A DNA stretch of 64,000 nucleotides, from the NCBI GenBank assembly GCA_903813345.2, contig CAIIXF020000008.1, positions 3,979,341 to 4,043,340 of the forward strand, given 5' to 3'. Both the position numbers and the translations under genes were made by a program. Below the pieces are notes generated by a model that ran no database searches, was not told where the DNA came from, and was given only the letters and a program-made list of their open reading frames with translations. Of this stretch, positions 10,988 to 21,714 are shown in pieces. Numbering within the stretch: position 1 is the stretch's first letter; every line of letters begins with the position of its first letter. The stretch comes from Owenia fusiformis (taxonomy: Eukaryota > Annelida > Polychaeta > Sabellida > Oweniidae).

Positions 10988-12990
10988 TATTATTATATTA
11001 TTAGATTTATTTTCCCTCCATTGATTGGAGATAATATAATAATTATATATTACAGTATTATTGGATGCGTATCAAAATATAAACAATAGACAAAATAGAA
11101 CTCTAATAAACACCAATAACATTATAAGTAAGATCTGAGAATTGGTAAGAGTAGGTATAATACACAAATATGAATATAAGCTATGAAATACTTGGAACCG
11201 CATACATCTTCCCCAAGGTCGATGTTGCATGACCAGGTGGTCATTCTTGCTACGTGTTAAAATATTGTATGCAATTCATTGAGCTATACATGATTTGACA
11301 AAATAAAAATTTTCCTTATGAAAATACACCTGTATTCTATGATAACTGACGTTCCGTTGGTCACACACGGTGCCCATCACACACTCATCGTAGGGGGGGG
11401 GGCTGTTTATATATGCCTATTAACTTATACTAGGCCATAGCTATCCCAAGTAAATCTAATTGACTCCAATCCGGGCGAGGTACATGTTCTGTATAATAGT
11501 GCTCACACGTTTAAGTCCACTTACGTTAATACAGTTGTCTCCCCCGAAGAGAGCTCGCAGTTTCATTGAATTTGACATTGCACTAATGTTTGGTACTCCA
11601 TCTAGAATTGTATTTAATGTGCCCCTATTGTGCAGTCTACATTTTAAGACAAAGTGTTCAAGCGTTTCAATTTCCTCATAGCAGCTCTCACAAAACCTAT
11701 CTCTCAACGGTATCCCCTCCCATTCGCCTGTGTTAATTCTTAAGCGGCCTTGTCCGACCATTAAGCGTACCATTAAGTTACATCTTTTAATGAACCTTGA
11801 ATCACTCCTAGCTATTGTCCACCATATACAGGGTTTCACACATTGGATAACTTCCTTATAGAGTGTTAGTTCTTTATATGTGTTAACTTCGTGTCTCCAA
11901 CCATCCAAATCGCAATTCCTTATCACATTCTGCACATGGCGTTTCCATGTCAATTTTGATGGATTTGCACCATTGTCCAGTACTTGATATATCATGTCTG
12001 TCATTCCATATCGATTCACAAGCTCCATTATGTCTCGCAACGGTGACAGTCTGTTAAGTTTAACACCATGTCTGTACATTGTAATTCTCTTGATAGCAAT
12101 GCTGCGATACACAGACCCAGATATTAGAAACAATAACTGCCACAAAAACATCAATTTGGCGATTATAATTGTTGAAGTTATCGTCTGCCATCCTAGCTGG
12201 GGTAGAACAGCTACGTCAGGTGTGTGAACTGGTAACCCTTGTATCTTTTTACATATGCTTCGATGGCCCTGGTCTAAGGCTCTATAGTCTGCCTCACTAA
12301 GAGGCACCAATTCCATGCCATACGTTATCGACGGAATGCTTACGGACCAATACAATTTAGAGGCCGTAAGTGGATTTGTAGCATTTTTCATGTGCGTTGT
12401 AGTACCTACGTACGCATTCATAGCGCGCCTGCCTTTGGATAAAGCTGTATCAATCAGCTCCTTGTTGCTGTCATAGTTAGAAAGAGGGAGGCCAACGTGT
12501 TGGGTGGAGTTTACAGTTTGAAGCTTTTTATCACCAAAGAAAAGGTCCATTTTAAGATCATGTACCCTCCTGTTGCTAAACACAATCACTTTGCACTTGT
12601 CAGGGTGGAAGTTAAAACGCCATTTCAAACTATAATCGTACATTAAGTTCAACACATCCTGTACAGACTTCTTGTGATAACCAATAATTACCGTATCGTC
12701 CGCATACGAGGGACACGTACAGATTATATCTCCTACAGAGCAGCCCTTCGAGCACTGTATGATGTTCAGCAATAGCCTGTTCATGTATTGCCCATACAGC
12801 TCCATGGAGTAGAGTCCGCCTTGGTGGACACCCTGGGTGATGCTAAACGAGTCAGAGAGCTTCATATCATTGCATCTTACGGCGCATTTGTAATCGTTAT
12901 AACACAATCTCAATAGTCTCCACAATTTCCCATTGATTCCGATATTGTACATTTTAAACATTAAGCCATTGTGCCACACGGTGTCAAAAT
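10988..12990 (-). mobile_element. 5'-truncated non-LTR retrotransposon (LINE, CR1/L2-like)
   Basis: The minus-strand reverse-transcriptase frame is followed by about 470 bp of 3' UTR. That UTR ends in a small hairpin (CTCCAATCAATGGAG), an AATAAA and a TAATAATA-rich tail near 10988-11020. Such a hairpin plus microsatellite end is typical of CR1/L2-like LINEs. The 5' end is cut inside RT motif A at about 12988, so the endonuclease domain and first ORF are missing. Clade assignment is by resemblance only. Confidence 0.75.
11456..12988 (-). CDS. LINE reverse transcriptase, C-terminal part
   Basis: About 510 codons are open without a stop or frameshift, which points to a fairly young insertion. 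RT landmarks are visible in order: FDTVWHNG (motif A), QGVHQGG (motif B) and SYADD with the two catalytic aspartates (motif C). They lie near residues 21-28, 72-78 and 114-118 of the open frame. The C-terminal region holds C-x2-C-x8-H-x4-C (CESC...EHFVLKC), a putative zinc-binding motif common at the end of LINE ORF2 proteins. The endonuclease and the start of RT are lost by 5' truncation. The open frame actually begins at 13048, but its first 20 codons are flanking duplicated DNA (the same sequence as 1641 onward), not LINE. It is not expected to make an active enzyme. Confidence 0.85.
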   Translation of the reverse strand, partial: FDTVWHNGLMFKMYNIGINGKLWRLLRLCYNDYKCAVRCNDMKLSDSFSITQGVHQGGLYSMELYGQYMNRLLLNIIQCSKGCSVGDIICTCPSYADDTVIIGYHKKSVQDVLNLMYDYSLKWRFNFHPDKCKVIVFSNRRVHDLKMDLFFGDKKLQTVNSTQHVGLPLSNYDSNKELIDTALSKGRRAMNAYVGTTTHMKNATNPLTASKLYWSVSIPSITYGMELVPLSEADYRALDQGHRSICKKIQGLPVHTPDVAVLPQLGWQTITSTIIIAKLMFLWQLLFLISGSVYRSIAIKRITMYRHGVKLNRLSPLRDIMELVNRYGMTDMIYQVLDNGANPSKLTWKRHVQNVIRNCDLDGWRHEVNTYKELTLYKEVIQCVKPCIWWTIARSDSRFIKRCNLMVRLMVGQGRLRINTGEWEGIPLRDRFCESCYEEIETLEHFVLKCRLHNRGTLNTILDGVPNISAMSNSMKLRALFGGDNCINVSGLKRVSTIIQNMYLARIGVN

Positions 12991-13465
12991 ATATAGCTAT
13001 TAACTTTTGAAGATGATAAATAAGATTAGATATCATTATAAATATCAAATGTTAATTTAAATACTAGGAAGACCAAAAAATATTAGCATGTATATTGATA
13101 ATTCCCAATTCATAGCAACCAATTGCACATAGTTATAACATGTGATAAAATACACTCAGATCAGTGCAGATATGTAATGAATGTAATCATAGTGCAGCAA
13201 TCCAAATAAATACAACTCAACCATGCTATAATATGATATGTAACTGCTATATTTTGAGTGTTTTATATTGCTGTTAATGAATTATGTATAAACTGACTAA
13301 TCAAACAAGACACATGTTCATATCATTAGTTCTTCTATAATATGACTCTCATGAACGATTTCAAATGTATTTATGTAACGCTGGAATTTATTAGTAACAT
13401 TATATTAAATTTATTTCATATCCATGATAAGCAGTTAATTACTACTACTAATTGTTATGGTAATT

Positions 13466-14315
13466 CTAATTAGCCGGAAAACGAAGAACATTGGTTACTT
13501 TAGTAAGTCCATCATCATTTTTCACAAATGACATTTGAAAAGAACCTGTTCCATAGTCAGGGTGTGTTACAATGCCATTCCCTCCATGAGCTCTCACAGG
13601 ATCAGTACTTACAACATGAAGTACAGTTAATCCATCCATTGAACAACGCTCTGGTGTCTTAATTATGTATTCACCATACCCCAATATATCCCCGGGGTAA
13701 AGTGTTTTGTTAAAGGTACCTCCTTCTGTAAGTTCATTGTGTATTATCACAGAAAATAAAATTTCAGTTACTTCTGGTGGGTTTCTGTAATAGTGTGCCT
13801 TATTTTCCTTTGACTCAATAATCAAGCGATAGAGACCTTCATCAAAATAGATAGTTGTTGGTGAGAATGTGTAATCCCCCAGTGCTACATCCTCTCCATT
13901 GTAAATCTGATCATCAGTTACCAAGTGACTTACATCTATTCCATATCTGATCTTGTAATAGTCAAGTGCATTTCTTCCTAAGGAATAAAGAACATTTATA
14001 TTTGTATATCTGTTTATTGAACACTTTTTGAAGAGAGAGAGAGAGGGTATATGTTTTGAATCAGGAAAAGTACCTTCTTGTATAATCTTGCTCCGCGATG
14101 TTCTTCCTGCCAACTTATGAAGCTCAATGTATGACTCTGGCCAAGGTTGTCTCTTGAAGCCAGGTTCTCTGAACTCCCCAACACATACAAATACTCTGTC
14201 ATACTTCTCAACATGTGCTGTACTATTCAAAATACACTTTTTATTGTATCCTATCCGTCCATGACTTGTTGACATTAATGAACTGCTCAGAACAAGAACA
14301 AGTAACTCGATGTAC
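13466..14315 (-). CDS. orphan secreted protein, last exon
   Basis: The minus-strand frame encodes about 282 residues ending FPAN before TAG at 13466-13468. The first in-frame ATG is at 14275, but upstream residues YIELLVLVLSSSL resemble the hydrophobic core of a signal peptide. They are preceded by a good acceptor (TTTTTCTCAG, ending at 14316). I therefore infer a 5' exon supplying the start, with a codon split after its second base. Possible N-glycosylation sites (NST, NKT) and scattered cysteines fit a secreted protein. The mature part is mixed charged and aromatic sequence without membrane segments or repeats. I do not recognise a domain. The truncated paralogue at 2230-2812 shares the C-terminal two thirds. 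Being intact, this copy may be the functional gene of the pair. Confidence 0.55.
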
Positions 14316-15827
14316 CTGAGAAAAATTAATAATATATTGGATCTATGGAGAAGATATTCTGTGTGCTAATTGTTTTTTGGAGATTGCCAATAAGTTTGAA
14401 AGTGCAAGTGTCAACGGGAAAAAACAAAAGAAATAAAGAAAACATTTAAGAGTTCACCATTCATAAGGAAATTAAACCCCGATTATCACAAATCACAATC
14501 CGAGACGACAACACCAACGTACATTTCATTTATACTGTTCAGTCAAAATATGTTAAAGAATACAATATACACTGTTGTCTAGTTCAATGTTAATAAGAAG
14601 ATCAAGATAAGGCGCATTCATGTTCGATTCATTGGTCTGTTTAACTCTAACTCGTAAGGGTATATCTCATTTATAAAATCTTCTATTCCAGGGTTGTCCA
14701 AAGGTCATCTACTATCTGTTTTATTAAAAAGTTTAGCTATGTGGAATAATAAGATTAAAATGGAATAATGGATAGTCAATACTCAAAACATCAAAAATAG
14801 TTGTAGACACTAGTATTCATACAAGATGGAGCATTCGTTTTCTTATGACTGGTATACACATAAAGTTTGCTTTTTCTTGCTAGGTTTTGGTCCTTTCCAT
14901 ATTGCACTCGTGTTTAGATATTTTTGTCTGTCCCACATCATTTGAGACCCTGAATGCTGTATGAATAAAATGAATACTATACTCATATCTACAAATGTAT
15001 ATCTTAGCACAAATACCAAAGGGAAAGGACCAAACACTGTTAAGAAACCTAGCAAGAAAAGCAAACTATAAGTGTAACCATAGACCCTCTATATCCCAAA
15101 ACAATGATCTAACGTGAGAAACAATGTCAAAGATCCCCCCTTCCAATCGTGAATCAATATAAAAATCTAGGACAAGAACTCCAAGGGACAATTCATCAAA
15201 AAAATGTTGAAGAACAATTGAACAAATTAATAGCCAATACTCATAACATCAACAACAGTTGTAGATAGTTGTACTTGTAGTACTTATACTTTGCACGCCG
15301 CTTTAAAGTGTCATCAAAGCGCCGTTGGTGGGAACTTAGCTTTACCACTTTTGGTGCTTATGTATTTCCTTAAAAGAACTTAGAAAATAAATGAAATGAA
15401 ATCATCTTACCCTATTTTGCACATACTCCTACTAACTCTTAAGTATCGGTTATTAAAGATTCTGGATAACATACACATAAAGTTAAACTATTAACGCTCC
15501 TTTGCTTACTTAAGTATGGATGATAGATTATTGAGAGATATACGTCAACTGAAACTGATTGAATGATTAAGCCATATATCATGTCATAAATACAATTATA
15601 TCTAAGACACATTATACATTAATCAAATCCGAATTCACTATATATCACTAGCCATCTGGGATAACATACAATAACAAGGTTATTTGTCTCTGTTCATTAA
15701 ATTGCCATTAACAGTGATGTGTATGTACTCCCTACTTTAAGTTTAAGTTTAAATCATCAAACAATATGAACATTTTTCAAAATAGCTAGATGTCATTGAA
15801 AATGTGTAATCCCCGAATGCACAATTA
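14316..15827. other. AT-rich DNA upstream of the orphan gene
   Basis: This probably contains the missing 5' exon and promoter of the minus-strand gene ending at 13466, but no convincing exon is visible. An inverted-repeat element lies at 14864-15067. The stretch 15390-15640 shows weak, older similarity to 520-1310 (shared phrases such as CATACTCCTACT and CATGTCATAAAT). Confidence 0.4.
14864..15067. mobile_element. small inverted-repeat element (MITE-like)
   Basis: The left arm AGTTTGCTTTTTCTTGCTAGG (from 14864) is repeated in reverse complement at 15046-15067 with one base of length difference. A second pair, TGGTCCTTTCC at 14888-14898 and its complement at 15022-15032, lies inside. The arms total about 35-50 bp around a 110-bp centre. 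No clear target duplication is seen. Confidence 0.55.
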
Positions 15828-16260
15828 AAAACATAAAATTGGCACAACCAAATAATGAACAAACAACACAACCCATTTTAACATAATTGTGCACAACCGA
15901 ACACCAATAAATCAAAACATAATTAGGCAAACCAACTGGAGTTAAGAAAAACTACACAACATAATTGGACACAATCAGATATAGCAAATGACTGTGCACA
16001 ACCTGTCACATGACCAGCATAAACCCATTATAAATATAACATAATACAATGGTGCACAACCCAATATCAAACTAGCACGACACAACAACGCCAAACCAGA
16101 CAATCAACCGCAACAACACAATCGACTGTCTAACTAACACAACACAATCCAGCACAGCCCAATTATTAACCAACACAACACAGCCAACAAAACCAAACTC
16201 AACTCTACTCATTGGTGAATTAACACAACACGCATGACAAAACCCAACACTAAGTTATCT
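15828..16260. repeat. CA-rich degenerate repeat
   Basis: CACAACC, CACAACA and CACAATC words recur every 10-40 bases on the plus strand. G is very rare for over 400 bp. The block switches abruptly to GT-rich sequence after 16261. Confidence 0.65.
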
Positions 16261-16264
16261 TAAG

Positions 16265-16480
16265 GTAACCTGACTTCCTGGTTGTATCCGATTTTGTTGT
16301 GTGGTTTGTGGTATACCAAGTTGGTTGTGCCTTATTGTGTTTTGATTCTTTGGCATTGGGTTACTTCAACAATGGACTGTGATTGTGATTGCTTTTGTTG
16401 GTTTACTATTGGGTTGTGCCAAATTGTGTTGTATTACTTTGACAGGCGACTGTGTTGTTGGTGGTTGTAAGTCAGGTTAC
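16265..16480. mobile_element. GT-rich segment bounded by 12-bp perfect inverted repeats
   Basis: GTAACCTGACTT at 16265-16276 is matched by AAGTCAGGTTAC at 16469-16480. The interior is rich in GGTTGTG/GTTGTGT, the complement of the CA-rich block just upstream. The flanks GTTATCTTAAG and GTTATGCTAG are similar but not identical, so a target duplication is uncertain. Confidence 0.45.
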
Positions 16481-16901
16481 GTTATGCTAGTTTTGTACTG
16501 GGTCCTGTGTGCTGTGCTAATCCAAGTATATGATGTGCTGTGCATTATTATACATGTAGAGGCCCAATGGGGTAAAATGGAGAAAAGACATCCTGCAAAG
16601 ATTTCCAAGTACTTATAATAAAAAATTTAATTATTCATTCAACTATTTGTTATGTTTGTTTATATCCATTGTTACTTGATGTTATAATTTTAATCATAGA
16701 CCTCGGTTGTGTTTAGTTGTAACCAAGTCAATGTGACTCTTATATGTGACATCATAACAGAGAAAGTTATTCCAAGAAATTGTGTATATACTGTAGGATA
16801 TATCATTGAAAACGAGAGCCAGAAAGACTCAAATTATGGCAAAGACTATGTACAATCCAAACAGAAAACTGCATTTTAGAACAATCTATAACAGCATATA
16901 T

Positions 16902-16943
16902 GTCATCACTTCTGGTGATGATGTCATCACTTCTGGTGATGAC
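16902..16943. repeat. tandemly doubled 21-bp hairpin
   Basis: GTCATCAC, loop TTCTG and GTGATGAC form an 8-bp perfect stem at 16923-16943. The preceding 21 bp (16902-16922) is the same hairpin with one mismatch at its end. Confidence 0.6.
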
Positions 16944-17015
16944 ATAACTGAATTTATGCCCAGAAATCCACAGCTATTTTTATGGACATTGTTTCTCATT
17001 TTCTTTGGACGTTAG

Positions 17016-19978
17016 GGGTGGTGAGGATTTGTGCACAGCCAGTTTTATCTCAAATGTACCTTTTCTGTGTGGTATTATTCCAATAATGAAGTCTGTGGGA
17101 CATTAATATCTCCACAGTCAATCCATTTGTCAATTTGTTTGTGTATATAAATACAACTTGAAAAGTAGTGGAGCAATTTTGTTTCATTCATTTTGAAAAA
17201 TTTCGTGCCTTTGGATTTCGTCATCTAGTTTGATACATCTTGGTCTTTGTACAATCATGGTTTTTATAAGGCCCCCCTTTGTTTCAGCATTGAAATATTG
17301 TTTATTAATAAACTGGAATCGACTTACTTAAATAGATGTCAGGGTTGTATATGTAAAATAATCGTTCACAATGTTTTGTTTGTATTTATGATGCATATTC
17401 CCCAAATAAATGAAATCTGATTTGTATGGTAGTAAAGCTGAGTCAGTCCATTCTTCATTTCTGAGCAATAACTTGAATAACAGTGATCCAATTTTATTCA
17501 TGTAAGGTGAAAAGATGTATCATGAGAATTGATTGTTGTTTAAGAAATTGAAATAGTTGCCAATTCACAAACGTTACCCAATATTCAAAACGTACCAATT
17601 ATATTCAAAACGTACCAATAAAATCAACGATTGACAACAGTTAATGAAAACACAGAATGAAATCCTTTGCAAAATTTAACTGTTCATAAAAATGTAGAAT
17701 ATATGTTTGGAGCCGTTAAGTCTTGTGAATGTTTACACAACTGATGTTTCTCTCGTGGTGAACAAAAGCTTAATCTAACATTCTCCACCCACCTTAAATA
17801 TTGACTCAGTAATCGAAATTATCGTATTAATATAAAACTACTAAAACCATGCTTCAATTTGTTGCATATTTATATGAGATGGGTATGATCTATGTATCAT
17901 CCCATTCTATTAATTTCTCATTCTTGTATCTTCTCTTTTATCACCATTGTCTTACAAGCAGTGGATTTATTTTTACTGGCGAGTATCTATTTGATTATCA
18001 GTGTTACATTCTCTGTTTATATTTTTACATATTATCGCCACCATAATATTTACCCGGGAATATTTAATAAGCTCTTTATCTTGCGCTCGATTACCTCACT
18101 TATTTAAATCGGTTTACATGTATTCTCCTAGAGTCTCATTGGACAGTCTATGTTAATTGAATTGTAGTATCTATAACAGGATATTTCTATTTTTGCAAAC
18201 TCATCTTAACATCTTAAGTTGCAACAGCACTAGATTATTCATCCATAATTTATTGACTGTTTCTGAGAAAATTATGTATAATTGATGATTTTCACACCTT
18301 TACGTTGTGACGTTGCATATTTTCACGTTGGTGCAGTATTTTAGATATTTCCAATTTTGTGTTCGGATTATGCCGATGAATAAGAATCATCATATTTCCA
18401 CACTTTTTATTGAGCGATTCCTCAGTTTCCATAAAGTACTTAATTTTCAAGTCAGGTATTTCTGATTCTCTAATTTAAGAGAAGTATTTGCTAGTTTTTT
18501 ATGAGTAATGTGACATAAATAGCCATGCCATATTTCAGTAATGGGTGTATTACTTGGATAAAGTTAATAGAATTTTGAAAGCTTAGGCTTAATTTGAACT
18601 GTTGTGGATAACTCACCTGGACAACAACTCAAATTACCTGTTACTTTGTTTTAAATTGTTTGAATAGCAAAACAAAATTTAAGAAATGCAGAAAACTCTT
18701 TCACAATGTTTAGACTTCTTAAGATTAGGTAGCAATAAGTAGCCCATTAAGTAAATATTTTCACAAGCCTAAAACAAGAGTTTTTCATTAAAGAATTTTA
18801 GAACTTATGTCATGTGCTACCTGTTAAGTGCTTCGGCTAATGTTTTGTCACTGTTTACACCTCTATGTATGTGCACTGTTGTTAAGTCTTACCTCGTTTT
18901 TACGATGGGAGAACATTGTTTAGGTTGACAACCCAGGTCATCATTGAAGGTTTTTAAAGACTCATTTCTGCACCCACCCACTAACTATGTTTAAGCTGTT
19001 TAACGTTTCCTATTTTACCATTCAAAATTACATATCAAAAAGGCCAGTATTCATTGAAACCAAACCATGATTATAGCATTATTCAGTGTAAGGCAGGCAA
19101 GGCAACTGACTACACCAAGTTTTACAAAAAGATAAACATTCAGATGTGTTTTTCTACTGAAAGTGTATTGAAATGAAATTCAAAAGTAGTATTTCACCAC
19201 TTTTGGCCTTAATTTGCCTCACAAGGTCCAAGTTACGCATCTGAGTTGAGTTTGAACACTATTGAACTTTATTGAACTAAGACTGAACATCTAATTGAAC
19301 ATCCTCTTGTTTATTTAGAATTGGCATTTGTAAGAAAGTATGTGCGATTCAGAATATGTTTCATATCACATATTCTATGGTGTTAGGGAATATATTTCGC
19401 ATTACTATTGGTTTGCAAGAGAAGAAGTCTTTATGTGCTTGTTGGAAAATTCACAATTAGCCTGTATTCTCTTTATCCCCTATATCCCATATACACTGTT
19501 GTTCTGTAAAAACGAACCATTTAAGCCTTGACTTAATCATGGAATGGACACATTAGGCTGTATACCTGGCTATATTTTCCATTATGGGAATTACACTTAA
19601 TTTCTTTATTAACAATATTTCTATCCTCTTGTTTGACTTCGTAACTATTGATAATATGATGCAGTTGATTTCGCGGAAGATGCTGTAACCATGGAAACTA
19701 GCTTCCATGATGCATCAGTATTATAAATCCCTGTCCAAAACATTAATTCCTTTTGTTATTAAAAATCATGCAAGTTTTTACATATACTAATATCTCTATC
19801 TTTATTAATATCCAGCAATGGATATAAAGACGTGCTGGGGGGACAGTTTGGAAAACTAATTTGCAATTTTTTGCATTTGCATTTTTGCACGTTTGATCCG
19901 CATTGTATTATTGCTTGCCTATTTTCATCTAAAATGTCTAAGATTTCATAGAAAATACTTTGATTTCAGTGTTATTTG
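17016..19978. other. AT-rich DNA without recognisable gene
   Basis: Only short chance frames occur. A small tandem repeat of ATTCAAAACGTACCAAT lies at about 17582-17620. No splice-bounded exon or element ends were seen. Confidence 0.4.
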
Positions 19979-19987
19979 ACAATTCCA

Positions 19988-20057
19988 TTACCCTCTGCAT
20001 CGTTTGACTTCACTTCTTAAAAGACAGCTTCGTTTAACTAGACTCTGCACGCAGGGT
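19988..20057 (+). mobile_element. MITE family A, copy 1 (9-bp TSD)
   Basis: The body runs from TTACCCTCTGC to GCAGGGT, with internal landmarks TTGACTTCACTTCTTAAAAG and TTTAACTAGACTCTGCA. It is flanked by identical 9-bp copies of ACAATTCCA (19979-19987 and 20058-20066). Related copies lie at 21903 and 53769. Confidence 0.8.
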
Positions 20058-20066
20058 ACAATTCCA

Positions 20067-20746
20067 CATCTTGCTACGATGACAATTCCATCCTCAAGAT
20101 TCATCTCAAATCTTCATATTTCTTCAAGAAATCTTTTTCAGATATTGGATGGTAAAAAGGACACGATGACATATATATTTATAGGCCAAGACGAATGTCA
20201 TGACAACAGCTATAGGAAGAATATGAGGCACAAAGCATTGTAATACGAGACACACGGCATTGTAATATGAGACACAAAGTATGGTTACATTTATTTTTCT
20301 CTCATTAGAGCAATGAGACAACATATAGACTATATAATAGAATTTAGAAAAAGTTTCTATTTGGGGCACATCTTTACCTCACCTTTCTTTACTCTTGGAT
20401 TTTTAATGCAACAGAATAGATATTATACTTTACGTATGGGTGTTTCTTTACTTAACCGCTATTTTAAGCCTTTCATTTCTCCGTGCAATTAGCGATTCTA
20501 TGAGCAATAAAACGTGACAGTATGACAGCGATTATAACTCATCTAACATGTTATTGCTCGCAATGTCGTATCATACGATTAAACCCTATAAATGCAATCA
20601 TTGTCGATTTCTGCATTTTGTAATTAAACAATTCCAGCTTTGGCTGCCTTCCACCAGTCCTCAATTCACAGACTCCAAACACAGGCCTCCAAAACTCATT
20701 TCCAAAAAATGAGTCCTTATATGCAGAATTTTAATTTTCAAGATGA
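20067..20746. other. AT-rich DNA without recognisable gene
   Basis: No gene was recognised. Short inverted words GAGCAATAAAACGTGAC and ATGTTATTGCTCGC lie about 50 bp apart near 20500-20560. Confidence 0.35.
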
Positions 20747-20985
20747 TACCTAAAATGTAGATTTTCATTGTCGTATTTCAACGATGGAACCTTAAAATGC
20801 AGATTTTTATTGTCGTATTTTAAAGATGGGGCCTTAAAATGCAGATTTTTATTGTCGTATTTTAAAGATGGGGCCTTAAATGCAGATTTTCATTGTTGCA
20901 TTTTAAAGATGGAACCTTAAATGCAGATTTTTCATAAAAGGATTTTGATTTTGGGACCTTAAATGCAGATTTTTAATTGATAGTT
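20747..20985. repeat. minisatellite, 40-46 bp unit, about 5.5 copies
   Basis: The unit contains CCTTAAAATGCAGATTTT and TTGTCGTATTTTAAAGATGG. Unit starts fall near 20747, 20791, 20831, 20873, 20913 and 20958. The two central units are almost identical and the outer ones more diverged. Confidence 0.85.
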
Positions 20986-21714
20986 GTTCAGTGTTCGTCA
21001 CATTTTATTCATGGTTTTACTTTATCTCTATACACTGTTTATGTGTAATGGTTACCAATGCAATAACAAGTAATAAGTTCTCATATAAGTACATATACAA
21101 ACATTCAACCTGTTACGTGATATTTGATCTGGTGATAACAGATATGTATTGATTTGATAGGCATAAGTGTGCAAATCAATACCTAACCAAAATATTTTAC
21201 ATGTTACATTAATGTATTTTAGGGAAGAAGGCATGAATTATTTGATTTTGGGCATTTGAGTTTGGCCAATTCCGTATATTTTGGGGTCATAAGTTAATCT
21301 ATTTTTATTTGCAGGAGAATTTTTGTCTCTTGTGTCATTTACCTTTAGAATAAACTACATATACATATATACTAAAGTCAAATAAGGTCATTCAGGTCAT
21401 CACTTCTCTTGTCTCTAATATTTCCAGTTCCAGTGCCTTGGGGTTTTAAACCCCAAATTTTGTCTGTTTTGAATTAAGGTATCTTAATTACCTCGCTTGA
21501 TTTTATTCCTAGTTTTATAATCTACTGCTTTTTCCATCTGATTCCTGACTTTTTGCTTTAATTTCATCAGTACATTAATAGGTCTATGTTTATGTTATGT
21601 GCCAATGACTGTTGTGTTATTAATGTTATCACTTATTATGTCATGTTATGGTGTCATGTTAATAGAGTCAAGTGTCTCTTAGCAATGTACCATAATGTCA
21701 AATAAAATATAGAA

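Larger units (their letters stand above)
8216..12990. mobile_element. 4.8-kb composite insertion carrying SLC22 pseudogene and LINE
   Basis: Copy 1 of the duplication reads straight through TTTACAGCTATTAAC (1635-1650). Copy 2 has the left half ending TTTACAG at 8215 and the right half resuming TATAGCTATTAAC at 12992. The intervening DNA is therefore inserted. Its right border is the 5' truncation of a minus-strand LINE; its left border (ACGTGTCGC...) has no poly(A) tail or recognisable terminal repeat. TACAG and TATAG at the two borders could be a short, degraded target duplication. Confidence 0.7.
2826..14050. repeat. tandem duplication, expanded unit (copy 2)
   Basis: This unit is the same ancestral segment as 930-2812, split into three pieces by insertions at 2985-7872 and about 8216-12990. 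The pieces are 2826-2984, 7873-8215 and 12991-14050. Joining them reproduces copy 1 except for the 208-bp block (1067-1275) that is present only there. Homology ends in the GAGAGA microsatellite at 14030-14047, and the gene in this unit continues beyond it. Confidence 0.85.

Noticed and set aside
21435-21460. GGGGTTTTAAACCCC resembling ciliate-type telomere repeat
   Set aside because: It is a single short near-palindrome, not a tandem telomeric array.
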